Assembly (NCBI RefSeq): GCF_003148625.1
Contig: NZ_QGGO01000012.1
Location: forward strand, 41,622 to 105,621
DNA: 64,000 bases
Reading direction: 5' to 3'
DNA from: Arcicella aurantiaca
Lineage (GTDB): Bacteria; Bacteroidota; Bacteroidia; Cytophagales; Spirosomataceae
In this document: piece by piece, positions 8,299 through 16,808 of the stretch
Position numbering within the stretch: the first letter of the stretch is position 1
How the letters are laid out: each line of letters starts with the position of its first letter
Program-made: the position numbers and the translations under genes
Notes under the pieces: generated by a model
Database searches by the model: none
What the model was told of the DNA's origin: nothing
What the model saw: the letters and a program-made list of their open reading frames with translations, nothing else

Positions 8299-9618
8299 CT
8301 TCTGTCTAAAGAAAATCTGAATGGGTACACCCGTAAAGTCGAAGTGTTCACGCATTTGATTTTCTAAATAACGTTCATAACTTTCACGAATATATTGTGG
8401 TAAATTACAGAACATCACAAACGATGGTGACTTAGTTGGTAATTGCGTCATGTATTTGATTTTGATGTATTTCCCTTTCCAAGCTGGTGGAGGATAATTT
8501 TCGATTACCTTCAACATCACATCGTTTAATTTTGAAGTAGGAATTTTCTTCGTTTTGTTCTCATAAACGTCCAAAATCATTTCAACTGCTTGGAAAATAC
8601 GTTGTTTTTCTTTCACAGATGTAAAAATGATAGGCATATAATTTAGAGGAGCCATACGCTGACGAATTGCATCTTCCATACGCTTAGAAGTCATTGAATC
8701 TTTTTCAACCAAATCCCACTTATTAATCATCAACACGATTCCTTTTTTAGCACGGTCAGCCATTGAAATAATGTTCATGTCTTGTGCCTGTAAACCTGTC
8801 TGTAAATCAATCGTAGTAGCATCAATCAAAATAACCGCAATATCACATTCTTCCATTGCCTTGATAGTACGCAAGAATGAATAATACTCGATGTTATCTT
8901 CCATTTTTGCCTTGCGACGAATCCCAGCGGTATCGGTAATGATAAAATCCTTCCCGAACATATTATAGTGATTGTCGATAGCATCACGAGTTGTTCCCGC
9001 AATATCTGTAACAATACTTCTTTCTTTACCCAAAAGTGCATTCAAGAATGAAGATTTACCAACGTTTGGTTTTCCAAGAATAGCAATTTTGGGAATTCCT
9101 GCATTTGGATTTTCAACGCCTTCTTCTTCAAAATGACTAACTACGGCATCTAATAAATCTCCCGTTCCCGAACCACTTTCTGCGGCAATAGCGAAAGGGT
9201 CGCCCATGCCTAATTCATAAAACTCAACGGCATCCATACCTTTTTCGTAGGTATCAGCTTTGTTAGCAACGATGTAAACAGGTTTTTTTGATTTACGAAG
9301 AACTTTTGCGAAGTCTTTGTCCAAATCAGTAATACCCGTAGTACAATCCACCACGAAAAGACAAACGTCTGCTTCTTCGATTGCCAATTCTACTTGCTCA
9401 CGGATAGCACCTTCAAAGGTATCTTCAGAGCCAACAACGTATCCACCCGTATCAATGACGGTGTAATATTTTCCAATCCACTCGCCGTATCCGTAGTGGC
9501 GGTCACGAGTTACCCCCGAAACGTTGTCCATGATTGCCTTTTTCTGTTCGATAAGGCGATTAAAAAGTGTTGATTTTCCCACGTTCGGGCGACCAACAAT
9601 TGCAACAATATTTGACAT
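8296..9618 (-). CDS. der: Ribosome biogenesis GTPase Der (EngA)
   Basis: Tandem-GTPase factor for 50S subunit maturation. The 440-residue length is typical. G domain 1 has the P-loop GRPNVGKS (9-16) and DTGG; G domain 2 has GKPNVGKS (about 182-189), DTAGIRRK and NKWD. A C-terminal KH-like domain ends FTGVPIQIFFRQK. It stands alone, with a duplicated 52-bp unit at its 3' end and a PIN toxin gene upstream in the same direction. Confidence 0.98.
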   Translation of the reverse strand: MSNIVAIVGRPNVGKSTLFNRLIEQKKAIMDNVSGVTRDRHYGYGEWIGKYYTVIDTGGYVVGSEDTFEGAIREQVELAIEEADVCLFVVDCTTGITDLDKDFAKVLRKSKKPVYIVANKADTYEKGMDAVEFYELGMGDPFAIAAESGSGTGDLLDAVVSHFEEEGVENPNAGIPKIAILGKPNVGKSSFLNALLGKERSIVTDIAGTTRDAIDNHYNMFGKDFIITDTAGIRRKAKMEDNIEYYSFLRTIKAMEECDIAVILIDATTIDLQTGLQAQDMNIISMADRAKKGIVLMINKWDLVEKDSMTSKRMEDAIRQRMAPLNYMPIIFTSVKEKQRIFQAVEMILDVYENKTKKIPTSKLNDVMLKVIENYPPPAWKGKYIKIKYMTQLPTKSPSFVMFCNLPQYIRESYERYLENQMREHFDFTGVPIQIFFRQK

Positions 9619-9789
9619 TTTACTTGTTTTTTGAGCTGTTCCCTACAAACTGTGAATTAATTAAAAACCTAAATTTTAGTGTTTTAATCTTAGCTTGCAA
9701 GCACCTCGATTTTTGAATAATATACTTTTAAGGAGGGGTAGAAAATGGTGATTAATATTTATGTTATCATTAAAAATCAGTAACGCAAA

Positions 9790-10176
9790 CTACCTTTTAT
9801 CAATAGCAGGCAGTAAAATAACATTTACTGTTTTTAAAGATTCAAATTTTTCGTCACAAGTGATTAATGAGATATTGCTTTGTTGGGCGGTCGCTCCAAC
9901 GATGGCATCCATTAATTTCAAACGAGTGGTAAGTCTTATCTTAATGGCTAACTGTTTGATGTTTTCTGAAAGAGGAATGATAATGGTCGTATTCAAAAAC
10001 TCTTTCAACATCTCTCGTTCACCTTTACTTATGTTTGGATTACACTGAATTTCCATTTCGGTAATTTCAGAAATGATGATTTGTTTATCTCCCACTAAAT
10101 CCATTTCAAATGAATAGCCTTCTAAATAATTCATTAAGGTATTCGTATCAAGAACAATACAGGTTTGATTATTCAT
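9790..10176 (-). CDS. PIN-domain ribonuclease toxin, VapC-like (128 aa)
   Basis: Small PIN-fold RNase. The acidic metal-binding residues are visible: Asp10 (VLDTNTLM), Glu42 (EMEI), Asp90 (KLMDAIVGATA) and Asp108 (TCDEKFE). Such proteins act as type II toxins that cut tRNA or rRNA. Its start overlaps by one base the stop of a 51-codon ORF that fits the antitoxin (TGATG overlap), giving tight translational coupling. It lies downstream of era on the same strand. The exact target RNA cannot be told. Confidence 0.85.
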   Translation of the reverse strand: MNNQTCIVLDTNTLMNYLEGYSFEMDLVGDKQIIISEITEMEIQCNPNISKGEREMLKEFLNTTIIIPLSENIKQLAIKIRLTTRLKLMDAIVGATAQQSNISLITCDEKFESLKTVNVILLPAIDKR

Positions 10177-10331
10177 CAGCGTAAATCTCTTTGAAATGCT
10201 AAAGAGTCTATTTTAAAATTGAATTTACCTGCAAAATCTTTAGATTTTTTCTGAGGGTTATTTTTAGCTACTTTAGTGAAAATATCTTCTAATTGTGCCT
10301 TTGTGGCATTTTGAGGAACTTTAATAGTCAT
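10176..10331 (-). CDS. Candidate antitoxin for the PIN toxin (51 aa)
   Basis: Short ORF read by hand on the minus strand: it starts MTIKVPQNATKAQLEDIFTK and ends FAGKFNFKIDSLAFQRDLR. The N-terminal part could be a DNA-binding or dimerisation segment; the C-terminal part with FAGKF and LAFQRDLR looks like the toxin-binding tails of small Bacteroidota antitoxins. Its TGA overlaps the ATG of the PIN gene. The antitoxin role is inferred from size, order and overlap. Base 10332 is preceded by an AT-rich gap of about 95 bp after era. Confidence 0.75.
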   Translation of the reverse strand: MTIKVPQNATKAQLEDIFTKVAKNNPQKKSKDFAGKFNFKIDSLAFQRDLR

Positions 10332-10427
10332 GACTGTTTAGATTTAAAATATTTCACAAGATGTTAAATATATACAATGTCGGCGTTTAGACTTTATATC
10401 AATATTTTTTTCAAATATTCTCTAATC

Positions 10428-11333
10428 TCAATCCTGCCCATACCCAAACATTCGTAATTTTTGAGCTTTTTGTCTCCAATCGGGTTCTACTTTGATGAAC
10501 TGCTCCAAGAAAACTTTTTTACCAAAGAATTTTTCCATTGCTTCACGAGCTTGCGTACCTACTTTTTTGATGGATTCGCCTTTGTGACCAATCAAAATGG
10601 CTCTTTGGGTTACTCGCTCCACGTAAATTTCGGCTGAAATTCTAATCAAATTATCTTCTTCTTTAAATGCTGCAATTGATACTTCGCAAGAATAAGGCAC
10701 TTCTTTTTTATAATTTAAAAATATCTTTTCTCTGATTATCTCTGAAGCAAAAAAGCGTTCGGGCTTATCGGTCAGCTCTTCTTTGTCAAAATACGGCGGA
10801 TGATTCGGTAAATGTTCAACGATTGAATCAAAAATTTCACCTGTATTTTGTTCTTTCAAAGCAGAAATTGGAATAATTGCTTGTGTTGGGAAACGTTCAC
10901 GCCAATGAGCAATTTTTTCGGCAATTTGTTCTTCGGTTGCTAAGTCAATTTTATTAATCAATAATAAAACTGGAATATGGTCAATACGAGCAAGCTTGTC
11001 GATAACATCATCTTCATCGTATTTTTCAAAAATATCCGTTACAAACAAAATCACATCGGCATCTTCCAAAGAGCTATGCACGAAGGTCATCATAGATTTA
11101 TGTAACTCATATTTGGGAAGAATAATTCCCGGAGTATCAGAGTAAACTAATTGAAAATCAGTGCCATTATGAGTTCCATTCAAAATGCCCATAATACGAT
11201 GACGAGTAGTTTGAGCTTTTGAAGTAATAATACTGAGACGTTCCCCGACCAAGACATTCATTAGTGTTGATTTACCCACATTAGGTTTTCCAACAATACT
11301 AACAAAGCCTGCTTTATGATTGATTTGTTCCAT
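10428..11333 (-). CDS. era: GTPase Era
   Basis: Ribosome assembly GTPase binding 16S rRNA. I choose the start MEQINHKAGF at 11333, giving 301 residues; a further upstream ATG would overlap the preceding gene and add a non-homologous tail. P-loop GKPNVGKS (15-22), switch TTRHRIMG, DTPG and NKID are present. The C-terminal KH domain holds the RAILIGHKGESIKKVGTQAR loop. It starts 8 bp after the PD-(D/E)XK endonuclease gene, so the two are probably co-transcribed. Confidence 0.97.
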   Translation of the reverse strand: MEQINHKAGFVSIVGKPNVGKSTLMNVLVGERLSIITSKAQTTRHRIMGILNGTHNGTDFQLVYSDTPGIILPKYELHKSMMTFVHSSLEDADVILFVTDIFEKYDEDDVIDKLARIDHIPVLLLINKIDLATEEQIAEKIAHWRERFPTQAIIPISALKEQNTGEIFDSIVEHLPNHPPYFDKEELTDKPERFFASEIIREKIFLNYKKEVPYSCEVSIAAFKEEDNLIRISAEIYVERVTQRAILIGHKGESIKKVGTQAREAMEKFFGKKVFLEQFIKVEPDWRQKAQKLRMFGYGQD

Positions 11334-11341
11334 TTTCTGAA

Positions 11342-11773
11342 CTATTGAATAGCTGATTTGAGTAAATGCCAAGCTTCTCTGTATTCGGCAGACTTGGGCT
11401 TTCGTTGTCTTTTTTCGGATTCTACAAAATGAATTTCAGAACTGTAACTGATGAATACATGAATTGGTAGAATGTAAAAGACTTGAATTTTGTCTAAATA
11501 AATAATGGCAAAGTCGAAGTCTGTTTCATGATACTTTTCTCTTAACATTACTCGTCGATTTGTTTTTGTACGACGATTATCAGCCACATAATTTTGTCTG
11601 GACTCGTCAAACCAAGCACCTTTTACTTGAATTTTGATAAACTTTCCATCAATATCAAAAACCATATCGTAAGGTAATCTGTCTCCAAGTGGTTTCAGGA
11701 CGTTCCAACCTTGTTTTAAAGCATGAAGGATAACGGCTTGTTCGGCAATATCTCCTTTGAGTTTTGTATCCAT
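11342..11773 (-). CDS. PD-(D/E)XK homing-endonuclease-like protein (I-Ssp6803I family, PF11645-like), 143 aa
   Basis: Starting at MDTKLKGDIAEQAV (11773), the protein has Glu11, Asp36 (RLPYDMVF) and Gln49-Val-Lys51 (KIQVKGAW), the pattern of a PD-(D/E)XK site with Gln replacing the usual acid. I recall this from the group I intron-encoded homing endonuclease I-Ssp6803I, which cuts tRNA-fMet genes. The longer ORF start (MAFFFF, 11812) runs into the tRNA terminator and is rejected. It lies 74 bp downstream of an intron-split tRNA-fMet gene, outside the intron, and 8 bp before era. Endonuclease identity is likely; cognate cleavage of tRNA-fMet is inference. Confidence 0.82.
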   Translation of the reverse strand: MDTKLKGDIAEQAVILHALKQGWNVLKPLGDRLPYDMVFDIDGKFIKIQVKGAWFDESRQNYVADNRRTKTNRRVMLREKYHETDFDFAIIYLDKIQVFYILPIHVFISYSSEIHFVESEKRQRKPKSAEYREAWHLLKSAIQ

Positions 11774-11794
11774 ATAGTGATTTGATAATTGTAG

Positions 11795-11839
11795 AAAAAA
11801 GAAAAAAGCCAACTACTTTTTTATTAAGTAATTGGCTTT
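11795..11839 (-). terminator. Terminator of the tRNA-fMet gene
   Basis: AAAGCCAACTACTT (11805-11818) pairs with AAGTAATTGGCTTT (11826-11839), with one mismatch. On the minus strand it is followed by T6-C-T6, just 9 bp after the tRNA 3' end, so the tRNA transcript should end before the endonuclease gene. Confidence 0.8.
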
Positions 11840-11847
11840 AAAATTAG

Positions 11848-12182
11848 TAGCAGGAACAGGACTCGAACCTGTGACCTTTGGGTTATGCTTACCACTATAG
11901 TTTTCACTACCCTTACGGTTTGTGGTCTGGACTGTCTCTTTACCTTCAACTTAACTTGGTAAGGTTCTTGCCATTCAGTCTCTACACCTTCCTTATTGCT
12001 AAGGCTTGGCTCGGGATTGCCATACTTAAAGGGTTCCCCGAATTTGACAAATAATCACGTAAAAGTTTCTTTTTACGCAGCCCTCTTGCAAATTGATTGA
12101 ATAAATTTTAAATAAGTAAATTTTAAAATTCTCAATTAACAATAATTTGAGCCCAACGAGCTACCTACTGCTCCATCCTGCG
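11848..12182 (-). tRNA. Initiator tRNA-Met (CAU), interrupted by a group I intron
   Basis: Exon 1 is 12182-12150 (33 nt) and exon 2 is 11887-11848 (40 nt); joined they give a 73-nt tRNA. Acceptor GCAGGA pairs with TCCTGC, and position 1 (C) faces U72, an unpaired end as in initiators. The D stem is GAGC/GCUC and the anticodon stem UUGGG/CCCAA has the three G-C pairs diagnostic of initiator tRNA. The loop is CUCAUAA, and the T arm is ACAGG-UUCGAGU-CCUGU. No CCA is encoded. It has a strong promoter at 12208-12237 and its own terminator. The intron splits the anticodon loop, most simply between U33 and C34. Confidence 0.93.
11888..12149 (-). ncRNA. Group I intron (IC3-like ribozyme) inside tRNA-fMet, 262 nt
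   Basis: The 262-nt insertion has group I core signatures on the minus strand: AATCCCGAGCCAAGC (P4/Q element as in bacterial and plastid tRNA introns), GGTGTAGAGACTGAATGG (R/P7 side) and AAGAGACAGTCC (S/P7 side). It ends in G (GGTAAG), preceded at the other end by exon U33, as group I rules require. CA occurs at both junctions, so by sequence alone the site could slide by two bases; only U33/C34 satisfies both end rules. A CUCAA/UUGAG pairing can form across the 5' site, but there the splice-site U faces A rather than the usual G. No ORF lies inside. Confidence 0.9.
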
Positions 12183-12207
12183 GTGTTGTTTCCATTTGAT
12201 TGGACTG

Positions 12208-12237
12208 CAAAGGTACGAAAGTTTTTTGGTTATGCAA
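12208..12237 (-). promoter_or_regulatory. Promoter of tRNA-fMet
   Basis: On the minus strand TTG (12237-12235) is followed after 19 bases by TACCTTTG (12215-12208), an excellent Bacteroidota -33/-7 pair. The mature tRNA 5' end is 26 bases downstream. Confidence 0.75.
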
Positions 12238-12272
12238 GCACTTGATTGAAAAAAAATAAAATATTTTTAAAA

Positions 12273-12902
12273 CTACTGAATATTTGGGTCAATATCTTCG
12301 GCTTCTCCAATTTCAATTAGGCGGTCGAGGGTGAGTTTGCAGAGGGTGAACCATGATTTTAATATTTCAATGTCTTCTTCAATACCTATATTTTCAATTT
12401 GTATCCAAAGTATTTTTGTAGGTATTTTTTTTAGAAAGAAAACAGGATGGTCATCGTTTATCTTCAAAACTAAGTCTGTACCTTCAAATGCTTCAAGAAA
12501 TTTTTCTTGAAGATATTTTGTATCTAAGAATGTTAATAAACGTTTTTTTTGATTTGACTGTAAATAGATTTCGGCATCAAACTTTGTATTTCCAATTTCA
12601 ATATCATTTATTCCAATATATTTTGCTGCGTAGCTAATTGCATTCTCCGAAGAAATTTCAAATGTAAATCTGTTTGTAGTAATGTACGGGCAAATGATTC
12701 TGGTATAAGTTTTTGAACTCCTTCCATTACCTTTTGAAAAAATATCTAATGTAATTTCTGTATTTCTATAATTAAATTTAACTTCGTTCGTTTCCCAAAA
12801 TCCACCATCTACAAATTTTCCTTGTATTTCATGTGCTAATAATTTCCAATTTTCTTTTGCCCTCGAATAGAATAAATCTGTAAAAAAACTCATAGTTTTC
12901 AA
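12273..12902 (-). CDS. Hypothetical protein, 209 aa
   Basis: I do not recognise this protein. It is soluble by appearance (no membrane segment or signal peptide), rich in Lys, Glu, Ile and Phe, with alternating strands (FNYRNTEITLDIFSKGNG, TRFTFEISSEN-type segments) followed by a C-terminal helix (ILKSWFTLCKLTLDRLIEIGE). The start could be MKTMSFF or the second Met. It lies 21 bp after the ABC ATPase gene on the same strand and ends just before the tRNA promoter. It may be co-transcribed with the ATPase, but nothing links them functionally. Confidence 0.7.
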   Translation of the reverse strand: MKTMSFFTDLFYSRAKENWKLLAHEIQGKFVDGGFWETNEVKFNYRNTEITLDIFSKGNGRSSKTYTRIICPYITTNRFTFEISSENAISYAAKYIGINDIEIGNTKFDAEIYLQSNQKKRLLTFLDTKYLQEKFLEAFEGTDLVLKINDDHPVFFLKKIPTKILWIQIENIGIEEDIEILKSWFTLCKLTLDRLIEIGEAEDIDPNIQ

Positions 12903-12923
12903 CTAATTACAATTAACCAATAA

Positions 12924-13655
12924 CTAATCCTGTGATTTCAAGTTCATCATCAATTCCTTAGCTTGCTTTACATTCGGGTTGATTTTATCTGTTTCTACCA
13001 AGCCGTCACGTAGGCGAACGATGCGGTGGGCGTATTGGGCAATGTCGTCTTCGTGCGTAACCATCACGATGGTGTTGCCTTTTGAATATAATTGGTCAAA
13101 TAAATCCATGATTTCATAGGAAGTCTTGGTATCTAAGTTCCCTGTTGGTTCATCCGCCAAAAGAATAGAAGGGTCGTTTACCAAAGCACGAGCAATGGCT
13201 ACACGTTGACGTTGTCCACCCGAAAGTTCGTTTGGTTTATGTCCTGCACGGTTTTCAAGTCCGACACCTTTCAAAGCAAGCATGGCTTTTTCGATACGGT
13301 CGGCTTTGTTATAACCTGCATAAATTAAAGGTAAAGCAACGTTTTCAAGCGAAGATTGACGTGGTAAGAGGTTAAATGTTTGGAAAACAAACCCAATTTC
13401 TTTGTTACGAACAGTTGCCAATTCGTTTTCGGTCATTTGGCTAACGTCTTGATTATTAAGAATATATTGTCCAGAAGTAGGCGTGTCTAAACAACCAACA
13501 ATGTTCATCAGTGTTGATTTTCCCGAACCCGAAGGACCCATGAAAGCCACGTATTCGCCTCGATTTACTGAAATAGAAACGTCTTTAAGAGCTTGAATGA
13601 TTTCTTCGCCCATGACGTAACGTCTTGAAATATTGGTAGTTTTGATGATTTCCAT
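12924..13655 (-). CDS. ABC transporter ATP-binding protein, MacB/LolD type
   Basis: ATPase subunit of the family that drives lipoprotein release or macrolide/peptide efflux permeases. With the start MEIIKTTNI (243 aa): Walker [10 protein letters not shown] (40-48), Q-loop [10 protein letters not shown], signature [15 protein letters not shown], Walker [13 protein letters not shown] and the H-loop VTHEDD. The [18 protein letters not shown] stretch is typical of MacB/LolD/FtsE relatives. No FtsX-type permease is adjacent; downstream is a hypothetical protein. An eight-residue upstream extension is possible but unconvincing. Confidence 0.93.
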   Translation of the reverse strand: MEIIKTTNISRRYVMGEEIIQALKDVSISVNRGEYVAFMGPSGSGKSTLMNIVGCLDTPTSGQYILNNQDVSQMTENELATVRNKEIGFVFQTFNLLPRQSSLENVALPLIYAGYNKADRIEKAMLALKGVGLENRAGHKPNELSGGQRQRVAIARALVNDPSILLADEPTGNLDTKTSYEIMDLFDQLYSKGNTIVMVTHEDDIAQYAHRIVRLRDGLVETDKINPNVKQAKELMMNLKSQD

Positions 13656-13756
13656 GTTAAAAATATATCGGTTGAGCATAGATGCTCACAGTTATGATTC
13701 AAGTTTGTTGAGATGAGCCAATATTAAAACCCATTCTACAAAACAAACTTAGTAAT

Positions 13757-16198
13757 TTACTGAAAACCAGCACTTGCCTTTTCGATGGATTGTTGTTTGG
13801 CTTGATAGGTTGGCAGAAAACGCTGATAATCGGTTGGAGATAGTTTTTGAAGAATTGCCAAACCGTCATTGGCATATTCTTTCATGCCAATATTTTGGGC
13901 TTGCGTGATATAGATTTCGTATAATTTCGGAGAATCTTTTCGCCAAGAAATCGCTCGCATCACTACGTCGTAGGCTTTTTCTGGTTGTTTATTTTGGTTG
14001 TAAAGATTAACCGCTTTTTCAACAACAGTCTCATGCAATGGAAACTGCTTTAAAACTTGCTCTGCTTCTTTAATCGACTTAAAATCAGGTGTTTTTGTAT
14101 TGGAAAGAGCTTCTTTTTTCAAAAATGTATTTAACAGAAGTCCAAAATATTTCCCTTTTTTATCGGTTGAATCAGCATTTGACCACATTTGCAAATTCTG
14201 AAATGCCAATAATTTATCGCCTTTGTAATAATCTTGAATCATATTGGCAAATGAAAGGTCTTCGGCATATTCTTCGTTGCCTTCTTCTTCGGCAAGTTTG
14301 CGAAGTGAAAGGGTATCACCTTGTGATTTTTGAGCCAAAGCATAATTGTAAATCCACGCAAAATCTGACACATTTCCTTTACTTAGTGGAGGTACTTCTG
14401 TTTCCGTATTTTCAGTAGATTGTGCAACTAATTTTAAGGCTAATTTATTGCCTTGAAACGAATTGTACGCAATATTTTCGGTTTTACTTAATATGTCTTT
14501 GGCGGTGCTATTTTTGCCATTGGTTGCCCAAAATGCCAATAAATTGCTGGCTGGCACTTCTGATTTTTTAGCATTTTTTACCGCCATTTCATAATAAATT
14601 ACGGTAGAATCGGGCAAGTTAGATTTGTTGTAGAGATAGGCTAAATTGTTCTGTAATTCGCCCGATTTTGGGAATTTTTGCAAGCCTTCTTTCAAAGTAA
14701 AAATAGCATCAAAGAAACTTTTTGCATCAAATAATGAGCGACTTAGTGCTTCATACGAGTAGGCAGAAGGATTTTTCGCCAAAGCCTGACGGAAATAAAC
14801 GCCCGCCGTTTCATTGTCGCCCTGCGTGAGAGAAAGTGATGCTAAAGCGTAATTGGTTTTATGATTGCGATGTTCATAAGCTAAGGCTAATTTGTATTCA
14901 ACTTCGGCAAATTTATAGTCTTTTTCGGTGGTGTAATAATCGCCAAGACCGTTATAAAATGCAGCGGAAGCTTGTTTTACAGGGAAAAAATCTTTTAAAA
15001 CTAATAACGAAGCAATGACGATAACGGCTAAAATTTGAAACATCCAAACGGGGAACTTCAAAGGTTTAAAAACCACTTTATGAACCTCCAAGTTTTGCTT
15101 AAATAATCCCGAAAAATTGACAAGAACATAGCCTAAAAACATAATGCCCATTGCCAAATGAGAATAGGTAATGGCATCTTCCAAAGCTTCGGTCATGGGG
15201 TCGTTGGCGGTGGCAAAAGAAAGTCCGCAAGTGGCAAGTGTAATGATGGCTAATCCTACGTAAATAAATGCTCCAGATTCTTCAAAATCCATGATTGAAG
15301 CACTCAAATTTCTACGACTTCGGAAGCCCCAAATTCCCAAAATACTTGAAATGATTAATAGCAAGAATGGACTCAAATAAATCATATTCCAGTCGATAAT
15401 CTTGTTGTTGTTTAGGAATGTTAATAATACATTTGCTAAGTAGATAATGCTGATAATCAAAAAGTTATTAAGTGGCTGGTCGCTTTTGGTAGAAGTTGAG
15501 ATGAATAAAAAAACGTTAACAATTTCATACGAAATCAAGAATGTAAATCCAATACTTAACAACATTGCACCCGCAGTTCGGTAGCTGGCGAGCAGTAAAA
15601 AAGGATGGCTTACTGATGAAAATTTATAGATGCCAATTCCCAATAAAACGGTGATGAAAATAAACGTTCCAAAGCGTTTTAGAATGTCAATATCTGGGCG
15701 AAAAGCGTGGAAAAAATAGCTTGAGCCTACATACAAAACGATGAGTCCAACGTTGAGATAATTATTGGCAAGGTTGAAAATTAATCCAAAATTGAAGGTC
15801 ACAATCAGCAAAATAACTGAACCCATGAAAATCAAGTACCAAAAACGATTTACAGCTGATAATGCCGAAAGGATTAACAAAAAACCAATCACGAAAAGCC
15901 CTAAAAATATATAATTTCCAACGGTATTAATTGCCATCGACGAAGCCACAAATTGCTCTGTAACGGTGATTGCTTTGGCAGGAATGGTAAGCGTTTCGTC
16001 GGGCGAAACTTTAAATTGGTCAAGCACAACGGGCAAATCGTTTAATTCACTGAGTACGTCCCAATGGATAACATTTTCTAAACCTCTGAAATAGGCTATT
16101 CCGAAAATTATCAGTGAAATAACAAGAATAGATAACGAGAAAAGATAAAGAATACGGGTAGGCTTTTGCCAATTCGCCCAAAATTGTAATTGATTCAT
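13757..16198 (-). CDS. Polytopic membrane protein with C-terminal TPR domain (813 aa)
   Basis: The first ~420 residues hold about eleven hydrophobic helices (for example ILYLFSLSILVISLIIFGIAY near 17-37 and QILAVIVIASLLVLKDFF near 395-410). They are followed by a soluble part with tetratricopeptide-like repeats (NGLGDYYTTEKDYKFAEVEY, ALASLSLTQGDNETAGVYF, LQNNLAYLYNKSNLPDST) to about 560, then more helical repeats. One helix-flanked periplasmic loop follows the first helix. It probably scaffolds a membrane complex, but no partner is evident. It lies 101 bp upstream of the ABC ATPase on the same strand. I assign no function. Confidence 0.85.
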   Translation of the reverse strand: MNQLQFWANWQKPTRILYLFSLSILVISLIIFGIAYFRGLENVIHWDVLSELNDLPVVLDQFKVSPDETLTIPAKAITVTEQFVASSMAINTVGNYIFLGLFVIGFLLILSALSAVNRFWYLIFMGSVILLIVTFNFGLIFNLANNYLNVGLIVLYVGSSYFFHAFRPDIDILKRFGTFIFITVLLGIGIYKFSSVSHPFLLLASYRTAGAMLLSIGFTFLISYEIVNVFLFISTSTKSDQPLNNFLIISIIYLANVLLTFLNNNKIIDWNMIYLSPFLLLIISSILGIWGFRSRRNLSASIMDFEESGAFIYVGLAIITLATCGLSFATANDPMTEALEDAITYSHLAMGIMFLGYVLVNFSGLFKQNLEVHKVVFKPLKFPVWMFQILAVIVIASLLVLKDFFPVKQASAAFYNGLGDYYTTEKDYKFAEVEYKLALAYEHRNHKTNYALASLSLTQGDNETAGVYFRQALAKNPSAYSYEALSRSLFDAKSFFDAIFTLKEGLQKFPKSGELQNNLAYLYNKSNLPDSTVIYYEMAVKNAKKSEVPASNLLAFWATNGKNSTAKDILSKTENIAYNSFQGNKLALKLVAQSTENTETEVPPLSKGNVSDFAWIYNYALAQKSQGDTLSLRKLAEEEGNEEYAEDLSFANMIQDYYKGDKLLAFQNLQMWSNADSTDKKGKYFGLLLNTFLKKEALSNTKTPDFKSIKEAEQVLKQFPLHETVVEKAVNLYNQNKQPEKAYDVVMRAISWRKDSPKLYEIYITQAQNIGMKEYANDGLAILQKLSPTDYQRFLPTYQAKQQSIEKASAGFQ

Positions 16199-16290
16199 AA
16201 TTGGTTGTTTTTCTTAGAACAAAGTTAGGCAGGAAATATTGTTTGGGAAATGAAGTTTGTTGCTGGGATTACGGAGTTTAAGATAAAGTT

Positions 16291-16323
16291 AACGTAGTCA
16301 GCGTTCAAAACGCTGACTACGTT
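16291..16323. repeat. Perfect 15-bp palindrome, hairpin
   Basis: AACGTAGTCAGCGTT (16291-16305) and its complement (16309-16323) with a CAA loop. There is no clear T-run, so it is either a weak terminator of the thioesterase gene or a REP-like unit. The bases are unusually GC-balanced for this AT-rich gap. Confidence 0.8.
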
Positions 16324-16388
16324 GCTGATTTCGTAAAACAAGTTTTGTGAAAATCTTATCTATATCAAATTTACTGATTTTTGTTTTT

Positions 16389-16808
16389 TTAACGCTTCTC
16401 AATAATTGCCGTAGTCAATCGGCTAACACAAACTAAATCGCCTGTTTCGTTAGTAATTTTTATGTCCCAAATGTGCATGGTTCTACCCACTTTCAAAGGC
16501 GTACATTTGGCATAAACGTATCCATCACGAGCAGATTTTAAGTGATTGGCATTGATTTCCACGCCTACTGCTGCTTGTTTTTCGGGGTCAATTGATAAAT
16601 AGGAAGCAATACTTCCAACTGATTCTGCTAAAACCACCGACGCTCCACCGTGCAGAAGTCCCATTGGTTGTTTGGTTCGGTTATCGACAGGCATTTTTGC
16701 ACAAATATATTCAGGATTTAGTTCGGTAAATTCTATGCCAAGCAGTCCAACCATATTATTTTCGCTCATTTTATTAAGCATTTCCAATGAAACGGAGGTA
16801 TTTATCAT
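16389..16808 (-). CDS. Hotdog-fold acyl-CoA thioesterase, MenI/YdiI-like
   Basis: Close in pattern to E. coli YdiI (MenI), which hydrolyses 1,4-dihydroxy-2-naphthoyl-CoA in menaquinone synthesis. With start MINTSVSLEML (139 aa), the segment LLHGGASVVLAESVGS holds the catalytic Glu62, followed by GVEINANHLKSARDG and SRLTTAI near the end. A nine-residue upstream extension is possible. An isochorismate synthase gene occurs at 40.1-41.3 kb, which fits a menaquinone-making organism. A broader thioesterase role cannot be excluded. Confidence 0.88.
   Translation of the reverse strand: MINTSVSLEMLNKMSENNMVGLLGIEFTELNPEYICAKMPVDNRTKQPMGLLHGGASVVLAESVGSIASYLSIDPEKQAAVGVEINANHLKSARDGYVYAKCTPLKVGRTMHIWDIKITNETGDLVCVSRLTTAIIEKR

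Noticed and set aside
11334..11372. N-terminal extension of Era
   Set aside because: It overlaps the upstream gene and is not homologous to Era; MEQINHK at 11333 gives a normal length.
11774..11812. N-terminal extension MAFFFFLQLSNHY of the endonuclease
   Set aside because: It is encoded by the T-run and stem of the tRNA terminator; Met at 11773 aligns with the known family start.
12130..12149. Alternative intron boundaries two bases further into the anticodon
   Set aside because: CA is repeated at both junctions, but only the U33/C34 site leaves exon U and terminal intron G as group I splicing needs.
14089..14418. 109-residue plus-strand ORF inside the TPR protein gene
   Set aside because: Antisense shadow; the TPR protein is continuous and well-formed on the minus strand.
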